Below, piece after piece: positions 1 through 8,083 of a stretch of 64,000 nucleotides of DNA; the first letter of the stretch is position 1; every line of letters begins with the position of its first letter. A program made the position numbers and the translations under genes. Origin of the DNA: Colwellia sp. (GTDB lineage Bacteria; Pseudomonadota; Gammaproteobacteria; Enterobacterales; Alteromonadaceae); contig NVWU01000018.1 of assembly GCA_002733765.1 (NCBI GenBank), positions 32,294 through 96,293 on the forward strand, written 5' to 3'. The notes under the pieces were generated by a model that was not told the DNA's origin, did no database searches, and saw only the letters and a list, made by a program, of their open reading frames with translations.

Positions 1-1
1 C

Positions 2-442
2 AAAGCATTTAACCCACGTTTAAATAAAGATTTAGAGCATTTAGCACATCGTGGTTATACTGAAGGATTTTTAAAACGTCATCGCCCTTCTGATACACAA
101 AATTATGATTATGGTTACTCCAAAAGCGACTCTCAGCAGTTTGTTGGTGAAGTATTAGGTCGAAATGAAGTATCAGGGTTAGTTGAAATTGATGTTAAAA
201 ACAAATTTCTTGTCGGTGATTCATTAGAATTAATGACACCAAATGGCAATATTAGTTTTACCTTAGAAAACATGATCCACTGCAAAACAGGTGAAACCAT
301 CACTGATGCTAAGGGTTCAGGTCATAAAGTTGCCATTGAACTAGATACAGAGTTAGATTTAGCATTTGGTATTATCATGCGTTATTTAACCGAAGGCGGC
401 ACCACTCGTCATCCCTTTACACAAAATCAAACAGACAAGTAG
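2..442 (+). CDS. trhP: U32 family peptidase-like tRNA hydroxylation protein, C-terminal part (partial)
   Basis: The reading frame is open from base 2 and ends at a TAG at 440-442, giving the last 146 residues of a gene that begins outside the window. The visible part matches the C-terminal domain of the U32 peptidase family: a GRNEVSGLVEIDVKN stretch leads into a small beta-barrel-like segment, and the end reads GGTTRHPFTQN. In E. coli the relative YegQ (TrhP) is needed for prephenate-dependent 5-hydroxyuridine formation at tRNA position 34 and is probably not a true peptidase. The neighbour 12 bases downstream is the ferredoxin gene yfhL, which fits a redox or iron-sulphur-dependent job (inference). 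Other U32 paralogues (RlhA, UbiU, UbiV) cannot be fully excluded because the N-terminal half is missing. Confidence 0.8.
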   Translation, partial: KAFNPRLNKDLEHLAHRGYTEGFLKRHRPSDTQNYDYGYSKSDSQQFVGEVLGRNEVSGLVEIDVKNKFLVGDSLELMTPNGNISFTLENMIHCKTGETITDAKGSGHKVAIELDTELDLAFGIIMRYLTEGGTTRHPFTQNQTDK

Positions 443-454
443 GCTTAAGTTCTT

Positions 455-700
455 ATGGCTTTGTTTATTGAAGACAGCTGCATTAACTGTGATATGTGCG
501 ATCCTGAATGTCCCAACGAGGCCATCACGTTAGGAGAGAATATCTACGAAATAGATGTCGATAAATGCACTGAATGTATTGGTCATTATGATAAACCTAC
601 TTGTGTAAGCGTGTGCCCTATTGATTGTATAAAACCAGATCCAAACCATGTGGAAAATGAAGATCGCTTATTCGCTAAATTTTTAAAAATGCACAGTTAA
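455..700 (+). CDS. yfhL: YfhL-type 2[4Fe-4S] ferredoxin
   Basis: This 81-residue protein has two clusters of cysteines for two [4Fe-4S] centres: C9-x2-C12-x2-C15-x3-C19, and C38-x2-C41 followed after an insertion of eight residues by C50-x3-C54. The insertion between C41 and C50 and the C-terminal helical tail are typical of the YfhL/Alvin ferredoxin type rather than the short clostridial type. Ferredoxins of this type carry electrons at very low potential in the cytoplasm. The gene starts 12 bases after the U32-family gene and is probably cotranscribed with it, so it may feed electrons to that protein or help its Fe-S cluster (inference). The family assignment is secure; the physiological partner is not. 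Confidence 0.93.
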   Translation: MALFIEDSCINCDMCDPECPNEAITLGENIYEIDVDKCTECIGHYDKPTCVSVCPIDCIKPDPNHVENEDRLFAKFLKMHS

Positions 701-758
701 AACATTGAACCTGCCTTCGTTCAAAAACCTTTTCATTGTAGTATGAAATTTTTCCTAG

Positions 759-788
759 TTAGTCGATAAAATTACTTTTATCGACTAA
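759..788. repeat. 13-bp perfect inverted repeat (hairpin) after yfhL
   Basis: TTAGTCGATAAAA at 759-771 and its exact complement at 776-788 are separated by four bases. No T-run follows on either side, so it is not a textbook intrinsic terminator, though it could stop or protect the yfhL transcript. It lies in the gap between yfhL and the chemoreceptor gene. Confidence 0.7.
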
Positions 789-894
789 TGTACTACAAGA
801 CATCACTTGATTTCTCTTATATAGTAAAATAGATAATGAATATTTCACCTAACTTATCAGACCACTATCACTAAATAAAAATGGATTTTTACTT

Positions 895-2433
895 ATGACT
901 CAAATATCAACTAATGAAAAGATTTTTTCAGACTCAGAGCAATTAGTATCAATAACCGATCTTGACGGCCGTATAACCTATGCAAACAATGAGTTTTGTG
1001 AGATCGCAGGCTACTCTTTAGAGGAATTAACTGGGCAACACCATAATATTGTTCGCCATCCTAATATGCCCAAAGCCGCATTTAAGGACCTATGGGATAA
1101 ACTGAAACGTGGCGACTCATGGCGTGGTATGGTAAAAAACCGATGTAAAAATGGTGATTTTTATTGGGTAGATGCCTACGTAACCCCTTTATATGAAAAT
1201 GATAAGATCACTGGTTACCAATCGGTAAGAACCAGACCATCAGAGGAGCAAAAGAGAAAAGCACAGCAGTTTTATGATAAATTAAATAGTGGAAAATCAA
1301 TTCGAGATTTTAATGCGAGCACCAATCTGAAACGTACTATAGGCTTAATAGTCATAATATTAGCTTGTCTTACCAATTTTTTATACCTTAATTCATTATT
1401 CCCATCAATAATTCTATTGGTATGTATTGGTTTGATTTTTATACTTTTTTCTGAAGAACTCATCCTTTTCCCTAATGCGGTCGCCAACACAAAGCTGTCA
1501 TCAGACAGTCCATCACGAATGGTTTATTTGGGAAAAGGGCTTATAAATATAATTAATTATCCCGCAGAATTGTACAAAGCCCGAATAAAAACTATATTAG
1601 GGCGAAGTAGAGACTCAGGCCGAACATTAGTGAAACTATCAGCCGAATTAGAAAAAGTATCAAGTGAGATGCTTGAAGGGATATATGAAGAAAATTCGCA
1701 CTTAGCACAATTTGCAACGGCAATTACAGAAATGAGTTCTACTATAGATGAAGTCAGCACCAACACTACACACACGCACGACAAAATTGTCAGTATTCAA
1801 AATGAATGCCAAAAAAGTATTAAAGTAATTGAAACAAGTCACGAAAAAATCATCAGCTTATCTCAAGACGTTGAAAGTGCTGCTAACAATGCGAATGAAC
1901 TGGTTTCAGATGTAGAAACAATATCAGCCATTATGACTGAAATACAAGGCATTGCCGATCAAACAAACTTACTCGCTTTAAATGCGGCAATAGAGGCAGC
2001 CAGAGCTGGTGAACAGGGTCGAGGCTTCGCTGTAGTTGCGGATGAGGTCAGAACACTAGCAAGTAGAACACAGGATGCTACCGTACAAATTCAAGCTTCT
2101 GTTACCAAACTACAAACAACGCTAAAAGCGTGGAGTCAAGTAATGCTCACCAGTAAAGTTAATGCTGAAGAGTGCTCTGAAGATACCCTTAAAATAAAGC
2201 AAACGATGAACACTATTGTCACTGATATAAATGATGTCAGTGATATGACCGCTCAAGTAGCAACAGCAACAGAAGAACAAAGCGTAGTTACTAATCAAAT
2301 AAATGAAAGTATTCTAATTATTGATGATATATCTAAAAATAATGCGATATTAGCACAACAAGTAAATGCAAATGGTATTGAAGTAAATAAAAATGCAGCG
2401 TTGATTGATAACTTAAGTACAACATTTAAATGA
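895..2433 (+). CDS. PAS-domain methyl-accepting chemotaxis protein (Aer-like)
   Basis: A 512-residue energy or redox taxis-type receptor. Residues about 10-120 form an Aer-type PAS domain, with the family motifs [13 protein letters not shown] and [15 protein letters not shown] hydrophobic hairpin at about 147-186 would anchor it in the inner membrane without a periplasmic sensor domain. The rest is a methyl-accepting signalling coiled coil with the CheA/CheW-contacting tip at about residues 350-392 ([21 protein letters not shown]). No HAMP domain is obvious, as in several PAS-MCPs of this group. There is no C-terminal NWETF-like pentapeptide for CheR docking. The gene stands alone with 194 bases upstream. 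The sensed signal (flavin-linked redox state in E. coli Aer) is inferred from family only. Confidence 0.92.
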   Translation: MTQISTNEKIFSDSEQLVSITDLDGRITYANNEFCEIAGYSLEELTGQHHNIVRHPNMPKAAFKDLWDKLKRGDSWRGMVKNRCKNGDFYWVDAYVTPLYENDKITGYQSVRTRPSEEQKRKAQQFYDKLNSGKSIRDFNASTNLKRTIGLIVIILACLTNFLYLNSLFPSIILLVCIGLIFILFSEELILFPNAVANTKLSSDSPSRMVYLGKGLINIINYPAELYKARIKTILGRSRDSGRTLVKLSAELEKVSSEMLEGIYEENSHLAQFATAITEMSSTIDEVSTNTTHTHDKIVSIQNECQKSIKVIETSHEKIISLSQDVESAANNANELVSDVETISAIMTEIQGIADQTNLLALNAAIEAARAGEQGRGFAVVADEVRTLASRTQDATVQIQASVTKLQTTLKAWSQVMLTSKVNAEECSEDTLKIKQTMNTIVTDINDVSDMTAQVATATEEQSVVTNQINESILIIDDISKNNAILAQQVNANGIEVNKNAALIDNLSTTFK

Positions 2434-2549
2434 GTTATTGACTTCTCAAAGGACAATTTTTTAAGGCTTCCGTTACTGACTAGTGCATTTACTTACATTT
2501 TAAACAAAACCCGACTTGCCATATGGTATAAAAACGATAAGCTAGTCGT

Positions 2550-3983
2550 ATGAATACTTTTTTTCACAAAACTCGCCTTTTATTGCTTGTTATTCCCTTA
2601 CTTAGTAGCTGTAGTGCCAACACATTTAACGACTTATTCAGCAATTATAGTCAACAAATGAATGGCGTAAAACAAGCACAACAACAAGGAAATTTCCAAC
2701 AAGCGATTAGCTTAATACCCTCCCGCAGCAGTAATGATGGTAACTATAGTTTAGGGTTATTAGAAAAAGCACGTTTAGAGTATTTGGCGAAGAACAATAA
2801 GCAAAGTAGACAAGATTTTGCACAAACTTATCAGCTTGTACAACAAAGCCAACAAGGAGCAAAAATTGAGCTTAGCCGAGGCATTGACAATGTGGCCGCA
2901 GTAATGAGCAATGACAATGCTATTCGGTATGATATTCCACTGTATGAACAAAGTATGTTACACAGTTATCAAGCATTAAATTATCTTACTCAGCAAGATC
3001 TATCTGGCGCTTTAGTCGAAGTAAGACGCGCTAACCTCGTACAAGAAAGCGCTTTAAAAGCCAATGCTAGCAGTATTGATGCAAGCCAACAAAGCAGCAT
3101 AGCTCAAGGATTCAACATGGATAGCTTGTCTCAGCAATATCCCTCGATGAGTCGTGCTATTGGTAACGTTAAAAATGGTTTTCAAAATGCCTATACCTTT
3201 TATTTGTCCGGTTTACTTTATGAAGCAGCGAATCAAAAAAACGATGCTTATATTGATTATAAAAAAGCATTAGAAATCTATCCCGATAATCGCTATTTAC
3301 AACAAGATGTATGGCGCTTAGCAAATACTTTACAGATGACTAATGATATCAGCTTATTTAGAAAACACTTACATCAAGAAATCACTAAAAAAAGTGCTCA
3401 TGCTAGTAATAATCAGGGGCAAGTTATTTTTATTATCGAAAATGGCATCGTCGGCGCTAAACAACAATCATCATTAAGTTTGCCTATTTATACTAGCCAC
3501 GGTGATATGCGCTTTTACAGTGTTGCTTTACCTAGCTACCAAAACCAGTTAACCGTTTATTCACCTTTATCACTAACCTATCAGGGTAAAAGTTATCAAG
3601 CTGAAGAAATTGTCCGTTTGCAGTCTTTAGCCGCCAAACAACTACAAGATCAATTGCCTATCATTGTTACGAGACAAATAACACGCATAATTGCTAAAGA
3701 AAAAATCAGGCAACAATTGGTTAAAAAAGGCGGTGATGTCGGTAATATATTTGCTAATCTCTATAATATTGCCACCGAAAAAGCCGATACTCGCAGCTGG
3801 AGCACCCTACCGGATAGCATCCATATTTTACGATTAAATTTATCAGTGGGTACGCATACCCTTAACATCCATATTAACGGTGTAAGCCAGCAAATTGAAA
3901 TATCTATTAATCAAAATAAACAAACCTTAGTTACACTGAACACTATTGGCACTTATGTTGGCCAAAGTATTTTCAATTTATAA
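2550..3983 (+). CDS. COG3014-family outer-membrane-type lipoprotein
   Basis: The 477-residue product starts with a lipoprotein signal sequence ending in the lipobox LSSC, so Cys21 would be lipidated. The next roughly 250 residues are helical with TPR-like spacing (for example around EKARLEYLAKNNKQ and AYIDYKKALEIYPDN). The C-terminal half is richer in beta-strand-like sequence and ends on a hydrophobic strand. It resembles the uncharacterised COG3014 family. It is first in a run of four same-strand envelope genes, 31 bases before ycfL and followed by lpoB, so a role connected with activation of peptidoglycan synthesis is likely but unproven. The start is supported by the signal peptide. Confidence 0.8.
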   Translation: MNTFFHKTRLLLLVIPLLSSCSANTFNDLFSNYSQQMNGVKQAQQQGNFQQAISLIPSRSSNDGNYSLGLLEKARLEYLAKNNKQSRQDFAQTYQLVQQSQQGAKIELSRGIDNVAAVMSNDNAIRYDIPLYEQSMLHSYQALNYLTQQDLSGALVEVRRANLVQESALKANASSIDASQQSSIAQGFNMDSLSQQYPSMSRAIGNVKNGFQNAYTFYLSGLLYEAANQKNDAYIDYKKALEIYPDNRYLQQDVWRLANTLQMTNDISLFRKHLHQEITKKSAHASNNQGQVIFIIENGIVGAKQQSSLSLPIYTSHGDMRFYSVALPSYQNQLTVYSPLSLTYQGKSYQAEEIVRLQSLAAKQLQDQLPIIVTRQITRIIAKEKIRQQLVKKGGDVGNIFANLYNIATEKADTRSWSTLPDSIHILRLNLSVGTHTLNIHINGVSQQIEISINQNKQTLVTLNTIGTYVGQSIFNL

Positions 3984-4014
3984 TACGCTATACTTATTAC
4001 AAGGAAACAAAACT

Positions 4015-4464
4015 ATGTCGTTCATAAAAAATTATCCCTTGCTTTTGCCGTTATTACTGTCAATTTTTTGTATTAGTGCCTGTCAAAATATACCACCGGT
4101 TACTGCTGGTATAGGCAGTGAGCAACTCACTCTAGAACAAAAGTACAGCAAACACTTACAAGTACACAATAAAAAACTAGCAAGTCGACTTCATATCAGT
4201 GAAATAAAATCACGTAAACAAAGTGATTTATTACAAGTAAACTTAAGTCTTACCAGTACTTATCAAAAATCATTACAACTGCAATATCAATTCCAGTGGT
4301 TTGATAAAGACGGTTTTGTTATTGAAGCAGGTAAAAGCCCTTGGGTGCCGCTTGAGTTACATGGCATGCAAACTCAAACAGTGGCAAGTTTAGCGCCGAC
4401 ACCTCAAGTCGCTACGTTTAGCCTGTATGTACGTGAAGTACCTGAAAAATTCTTTAAATATTAA
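4015..4464 (+). CDS. ycfL: YcfL-family lipoprotein
   Basis: The ATG at 4015 is chosen over the in-frame upstream start at 3946 because an AAGGAA ribosome-binding site lies just before it and because the protein then begins with a clean lipoprotein signal (lipobox ISAC, Cys23). The 149-residue product contains the YcfL/DUF1425 beta-sandwich pattern (QFQWFDKDGFVIEAGKSPWVPLEL, followed by HGMQTQTVASLAPTP). In E. coli ycfL sits directly upstream of lpoB, and the same order is kept here. No enzymatic function is known for the family; it is presumably periplasmic and attached to the outer membrane. Confidence 0.85.
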   Translation: MSFIKNYPLLLPLLLSIFCISACQNIPPVTAGIGSEQLTLEQKYSKHLQVHNKKLASRLHISEIKSRKQSDLLQVNLSLTSTYQKSLQLQYQFQWFDKDGFVIEAGKSPWVPLELHGMQTQTVASLAPTPQVATFSLYVREVPEKFFKY

Positions 4465-4520
4465 ACAATAGATTAAACAATAGATTAACTAAAACATTAC
4501 TCGCATAAAAGGACAGCATT

Positions 4521-5123
4521 ATGAACAAATTAATAGTCGCCGCTAGCGTTAGTCTAGCCTTAATTGCATTAGGTGGTTGTACGAATAAATCAGTCATTCG
4601 CTATGGCGATGCTACTGCGGTTGAAACTACCGACATCAATTTTGGTTCAACCGACTTACAAACAGTTGCGGGCCAAATGACAGACTCATTATTACTGTCA
4701 CCTGTTGTTGGTACTTTAACAGCAAATACGCGTCCAATCCTGTTTGTTGAAAGCATTAAAAACAAAACCAGTGAGCATATCGATACTGAGTCTATTACTG
4801 ATTCGATTTCAACTAAGTTATTACGCTCTGGCAAATTCCGCTTTGTTGATATGGCTCGCGTTGCCGCTGTACAGGATCAACTTGATTATCAACAAAACAG
4901 CGGTATGGTCGATGATAGCAAAGCGATAGCCATTGGGAAGCAAGTTGGCGCACAATATATGTTGTACGGTAACTTAGCCAGTATTGTAAAGTCGAACAAA
5001 GATAAGTCTGATGTGTATTATAAATTCACACTGCGCTTAATGGATTTAAACAGTGGCTTAGTTGAATGGGCTGATGAAACTGAAATACGTAAAACCAAAG
5101 AGAAAAAATTTGTTAGTTGGTAA
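4521..5123 (+). CDS. lpoB: Penicillin-binding protein activator LpoB
   Basis: A 200-residue lipoprotein with lipobox LGGC (Cys20). In E. coli LpoB reaches from the outer membrane through the wall to stimulate the glycosyltransferase and transpeptidase activities of PBP1b. The globular domain here carries the family patterns TRPILFVESIKNKTSEHIDTE and GKQVGAQYMLYGNLASI, and it ends with a strand around MDLNSGLVEWADETEIRK. The linker between the lipid anchor and the domain is short compared with enterobacterial LpoB. It lies in a probable operon after the COG3014 gene and ycfL and nine bases before a glycine-zipper protein gene. Identification is firm from sequence and gene order. Confidence 0.92.
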   Translation: MNKLIVAASVSLALIALGGCTNKSVIRYGDATAVETTDINFGSTDLQTVAGQMTDSLLLSPVVGTLTANTRPILFVESIKNKTSEHIDTESITDSISTKLLRSGKFRFVDMARVAAVQDQLDYQQNSGMVDDSKAIAIGKQVGAQYMLYGNLASIVKSNKDKSDVYYKFTLRLMDLNSGLVEWADETEIRKTKEKKFVSW

Positions 5124-5132
5124 GGAGGTAAT

Positions 5133-5609
5133 ATGAAAGCAATATCGCTAAGCATATTAGCTATATGCACTTTGTTTTTTTACTCTATAAGCGTTTATGC
5201 CAATTACGACAGAAACAAAGCCGTACCTGTAGAAAAAGTACTCTTTGGCAGTATAGTGTCTGCGCGTAATATTACTCATGAAGAATTGATACGTGATAAA
5301 AAAAATGGTTGGCATACCTTTGGCGGAGCACTAATTGGTGGTGTAATTGGTAACCAGTTTGGCGGCGGTAGTGGCAGAGATGTTGCGACCATATTAGGCG
5401 CGATTATTGGCGGTTCTATTGCCAATAATCGTCACAGTCAGCCCGAAAAAGTAATCACTTACCTCGTTGAATTAATGATAAAAACAGAAGATGGTGAACA
5501 ATTTATGGTGATCCAAGATTACGATAACACCATGATTTTTCACACTAAAGATAAAGTCAGAATGATCTATCTCGCCAACAGTACCGTGAGAATAGACAAA
5601 CAGCGCTAA
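5133..5609 (+). CDS. Glycine-zipper outer membrane protein (SlyB/17-kDa antigen-like)
   Basis: A 158-residue exported protein with a signal peptide of about 23 residues (ending near SVYA) and no lipobox. Residues about 62-100 form a glycine zipper with repeated GG/G-x3-G spacing (GGALIGGVIGNQFGGG, then GAIIGGSIANN), typical of SlyB-like proteins that insert small helical hairpins in the outer membrane. A short beta-rich C-terminal domain follows. It has a strong AAGGAGG ribosome-binding site and starts nine bases after lpoB, so it belongs to the same operon. Function is unknown beyond probable envelope integrity. Confidence 0.75.
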   Translation: MKAISLSILAICTLFFYSISVYANYDRNKAVPVEKVLFGSIVSARNITHEELIRDKKNGWHTFGGALIGGVIGNQFGGGSGRDVATILGAIIGGSIANNRHSQPEKVITYLVELMIKTEDGEQFMVIQDYDNTMIFHTKDKVRMIYLANSTVRIDKQR

Positions 5610-5682
5610 CGCTTACCTATCGAATACTAATGAACGTTAGCCCTTAGCATTAGCCAAAGAGTTATCGTTCAGCTATCTCCCC

Positions 5683-5737
5683 TTGTGATAACTTTGTGAT
5701 AACTAAGTAATCAAATCGTGACAACTCCGTGACTTTG
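5683..5737 (+). promoter_or_regulatory. Array of five phased 11-bp direct repeats upstream of the spondin/two-component operon
   Basis: Five consecutive 11-bp units are visible: 5683-5693 and 5694-5704 are identical (TTGTGATAACT), 5705-5715 is weak (AAGTAATCAAA), 5716-5726 is TCGTGACAACT and 5727-5737 is CCGTGACTTTG. OmpR/PhoB-family regulators bind tandem half-sites with exactly this 11-bp period. A possible -10 element CATACT lies at 5755-5760. The operon downstream encodes such a regulator, so autoregulation is the simplest reading (inference). Confidence 0.65.
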
Positions 5738-5812
5738 CCACAATAACTCCCCTGCATACTTTCTTTTGAGTTTTACAACTAATGACAACTTTTAGAGAAG
5801 GTGAATACCATC

Positions 5813-6526
5813 ATGAAAATAGCATCAAAAAAAATCAATCTGTTACTCACAGCCAGCGCACTTGTTTTTGTGAGCTCGCAAGTACAAGCACAAGACTTAT
5901 CTATTACGGTAACAAATTTAACCCAAGGCTTGCACTTTACACCAATAATTACTGCGGCACATATTGATGGTGATCATATTTTTATGGTTGGCTCTACCGC
6001 TACCGCTGAATTACAAGCAATGGCCGAAGGCGGTGATATTTCAGGTTTGGTAACTATGCTTTCCAATGCCGATGCCAATACCAACGAAAACCCTGTTGGC
6101 GGATTATTAGCACCTGGCATGTCAACAACTTATATGCTGACTAATGGCAGTGCCAACACTCATTTATCTATGACGGCGATGATTCTACCGTCTAATGATG
6201 GTTTTGTCGGTTTAGATAGTTGGAAAATTCCAACAGAAGCAGGTACCTATACTATTATGCTAAATGCCTACGATGCTGGCACTGAAGCCAATAATGAACT
6301 AATTAATGGCGGTGGGACTCCTGGAGTATTAGGTATTCCAGCAGCACCAAGTGGCGGTTCTGGTACGGGCGGTACGGGTATTACTGACATAGAAAATAAT
6401 ACTGTGGTTCATATTCATCGAGGCAGTATTGGCGATGATAATATGGATGGTGGCCCAAGTGATTTAAATAACAGCATACATCGCTGGTTAAATCCGGTTG
6501 CTAAATTAACCGTTACCATTCAATAA
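5813..6526 (+). CDS. Spondin-domain secreted protein 1
   Basis: The ATG at 5813 is preferred to the GTG at 5801 because the AGAGAAGG ribosome-binding site at 5793-5801 is then correctly spaced. The 237-residue product has a signal peptide cleaved after about VQAQ. The mature part matches the bacterial Spondin_N type: it opens with a beta-strand ITVTNLTQGLHFTP, contains the conserved middle WKIPTEAGTYTIMLNAYDAGTEANNE, and ends with HRWLNPVAKLTVTI. Spondin domains in animals are extracellular C2-like folds; in marine bacteria the role is unknown. It is the first gene of an operon with a second spondin gene (11 bases downstream) and a two-component system. Confidence 0.85.
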   Translation: MKIASKKINLLLTASALVFVSSQVQAQDLSITVTNLTQGLHFTPIITAAHIDGDHIFMVGSTATAELQAMAEGGDISGLVTMLSNADANTNENPVGGLLAPGMSTTYMLTNGSANTHLSMTAMILPSNDGFVGLDSWKIPTEAGTYTIMLNAYDAGTEANNELINGGGTPGVLGIPAAPSGGSGTGGTGITDIENNTVVHIHRGSIGDDNMDGGPSDLNNSIHRWLNPVAKLTVTIQ

Positions 6527-6536
6527 GGAGCAGCTC

Positions 6537-7262
6537 ATGTCGACTCTTTCTTTAGTAACAAAAAGTTCACTAAGTAAAAATAAACTTACGCTAATAGCAA
6601 CATTAGCACTACTTTTATCAGCATGTAATGATAATAATAATCCGGTAGCAGAAACACCTCTACCAGCAGAGTATAGTTATACCGTTACCGTAACTAATTT
6701 AACTTACGCACAACCGTTGTCACCTTTAGCACTTATCTTACATAGCGATAATAAAATGTGGGTAGTTGGTGATATCTCTTCAGTCGCGTTAGAAAAGCTC
6801 GCTGAAAGTGGTGATAATACTGACTTTCTTAATAATAGTGATGCTATTGCTACTAGCTCTGGTGATAGCGTGATATTACCGGGCTCTGCTAGTACCGTTG
6901 AAATTAGTACTACCGATAGAATGGCAACTTATTTTACTGCTGCGACAATGTTAGTGAATACAAATGACGCTTTCTCGGGTCTTACTGGTATAGATATATC
7001 AGCGATGGCCGTAGACGATAAAAAATCATGGAATTTAAACGTTTATGATGCGGGTACTGAAATCAACAGCGAAGCGATGGGTACTATTCCTGGTCCTGCT
7101 GATGGCGGTACAGGTTTTGATGCAACCCGTGATGATGTTGACTTTGTTGGCTATCATTCAGGAGTTGTTAGCCAAGACGATGGTTTATCAAACTCAGTTT
7201 TAACGCAAGCACATCGATTTGATAACCCTGCGATAAAATTAACAATAACGAGAACAAAGTAA
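6537..7262 (+). CDS. Spondin-domain lipoprotein 2
   Basis: A 241-residue paralogue of the preceding protein. It carries a lipoprotein signal (lipobox LSAC, Cys30) instead of a simple signal peptide, followed by a low-complexity asparagine-rich linker. The domain repeats the family landmarks: VTVTNLTYAQPLSPLAL, an SWNLNVYDAGTEINSE motif, and a C-terminal AHRFDNPAIKLTITR strand. One member is therefore predicted to be soluble and the other membrane-tethered. A ribosome-binding site AAGGAG lies just before the ATG. The tandem pair probably arose by duplication. The protein may be a target or input of the kinase encoded downstream (inference). Confidence 0.83.
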   Translation: MSTLSLVTKSSLSKNKLTLIATLALLLSACNDNNNPVAETPLPAEYSYTVTVTNLTYAQPLSPLALILHSDNKMWVVGDISSVALEKLAESGDNTDFLNNSDAIATSSGDSVILPGSASTVEISTTDRMATYFTAATMLVNTNDAFSGLTGIDISAMAVDDKKSWNLNVYDAGTEINSEAMGTIPGPADGGTGFDATRDDVDFVGYHSGVVSQDDGLSNSVLTQAHRFDNPAIKLTITRTK

Positions 7263-7269
7263 AACAAAC

Positions 7270-7309
7270 TTACCCAGTAAACAATCGGGAAAGATTGTTT
7301 ACTGGGTAA
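7270..7309 (+). repeat. 17-bp perfect hairpin in front of the response regulator gene
   Basis: Bases 7270-7286 and 7293-7309 are exact inverted complements with a six-base GGGAAA loop. The 3' arm contains CTGGGTAA directly before the ATG at 7314, so the only plausible ribosome-binding region of the regulator lies inside the stem. No T-run follows. It may set expression of the two-component genes below that of the spondin genes through RNA folding (inference). Confidence 0.8.
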
Positions 7310-7313
7310 ATAT

Positions 7314-8081
7314 ATGAAAGATAAAATTTTAATTGTTGAAGACGAAATTGATATTGCCAATTTAATTCAAGTACATTTAACTGAATTAGATATCGACAGT
7401 GACATTTGTGGTAATGGTCAACAAGCTCTTGAACTAGCACTAAATCAAAATTATCAATTAGTGATGCTTGATGTCATGCTACCTGGAATTAACGGCCTAG
7501 ATATATGCCGGCAACTTCGTCAGACAAAACCTTTGCAGGCAATTTTAATGTTAACCTCAAAAACATCTGAAACGGATAGAGTATTAGGACTTGAATTAGG
7601 CGCTGATGACTACATGACTAAGCCTTTTAGTATTCGCGAACTACAAGCTAGAGTGCGTACACAGCTTAGGCGAGTACATGCATTAAGTGATAGAAGTAAA
7701 CAGAATTGCCCAATACAAAATGATAATAATCAGTCTAATGATGAAAAAAGCCAAAGTAGCAAGATTAACAACGGTACTTGCATAGGCCAGTTGTTGGTCG
7801 ATCATCGTTACCATCAAGTAACTTACAAGGATAAGGTCATTAATTTAACCTCAACTGAATTCGAACTATTAGATTTTTTCTGTAAAAATCCTGATCAAGT
7901 ATTTTCTCGTGCTCAATTACTCGACGGTGTTTGGGGCTACAACCATAGTGGTTATGAACATACAGTAAACTCACATATCAACCGTTTACGTAATAAATTA
8001 GAAGAAGATTGCGCTGAGCCAAAAGTGATTCAAACCGTATGGGGCGTAGGTTATAAATTAAACTCTAAAGGGGTGCATTAA
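7314..8081 (+). CDS. OmpR/PhoB-family response regulator
   Basis: A 255-residue regulator. The receiver domain (about 1-120) has the acidic pair EDE near the N-terminus, the phospho-acceptor Asp in LVMLDVMLPGINGLD and the conserved lysine in DDYMTKPF. A polar linker of about 35 residues (Asn, Ser, Lys-rich) joins it to a winged-helix DNA-binding domain ending in NRLRNKLEEDCAEPKVIQTVWGVGYKL. It is followed after two bases by its kinase gene. The 11-bp repeat array upstream of the operon is a likely binding site. No closer functional subtype can be named. Confidence 0.93.
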   Translation: MKDKILIVEDEIDIANLIQVHLTELDIDSDICGNGQQALELALNQNYQLVMLDVMLPGINGLDICRQLRQTKPLQAILMLTSKTSETDRVLGLELGADDYMTKPFSIRELQARVRTQLRRVHALSDRSKQNCPIQNDNNQSNDEKSQSSKINNGTCIGQLLVDHRYHQVTYKDKVINLTSTEFELLDFFCKNPDQVFSRAQLLDGVWGYNHSGYEHTVNSHINRLRNKLEEDCAEPKVIQTVWGVGYKLNSKGVH

Positions 8082-8083
8082 TT

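Noticed and set aside
1272..1784. Open frames on the minus strand inside the PAS chemoreceptor gene
   Set aside because: They are shadows of a well conserved coding sequence and show no family features or ribosome-binding sites.
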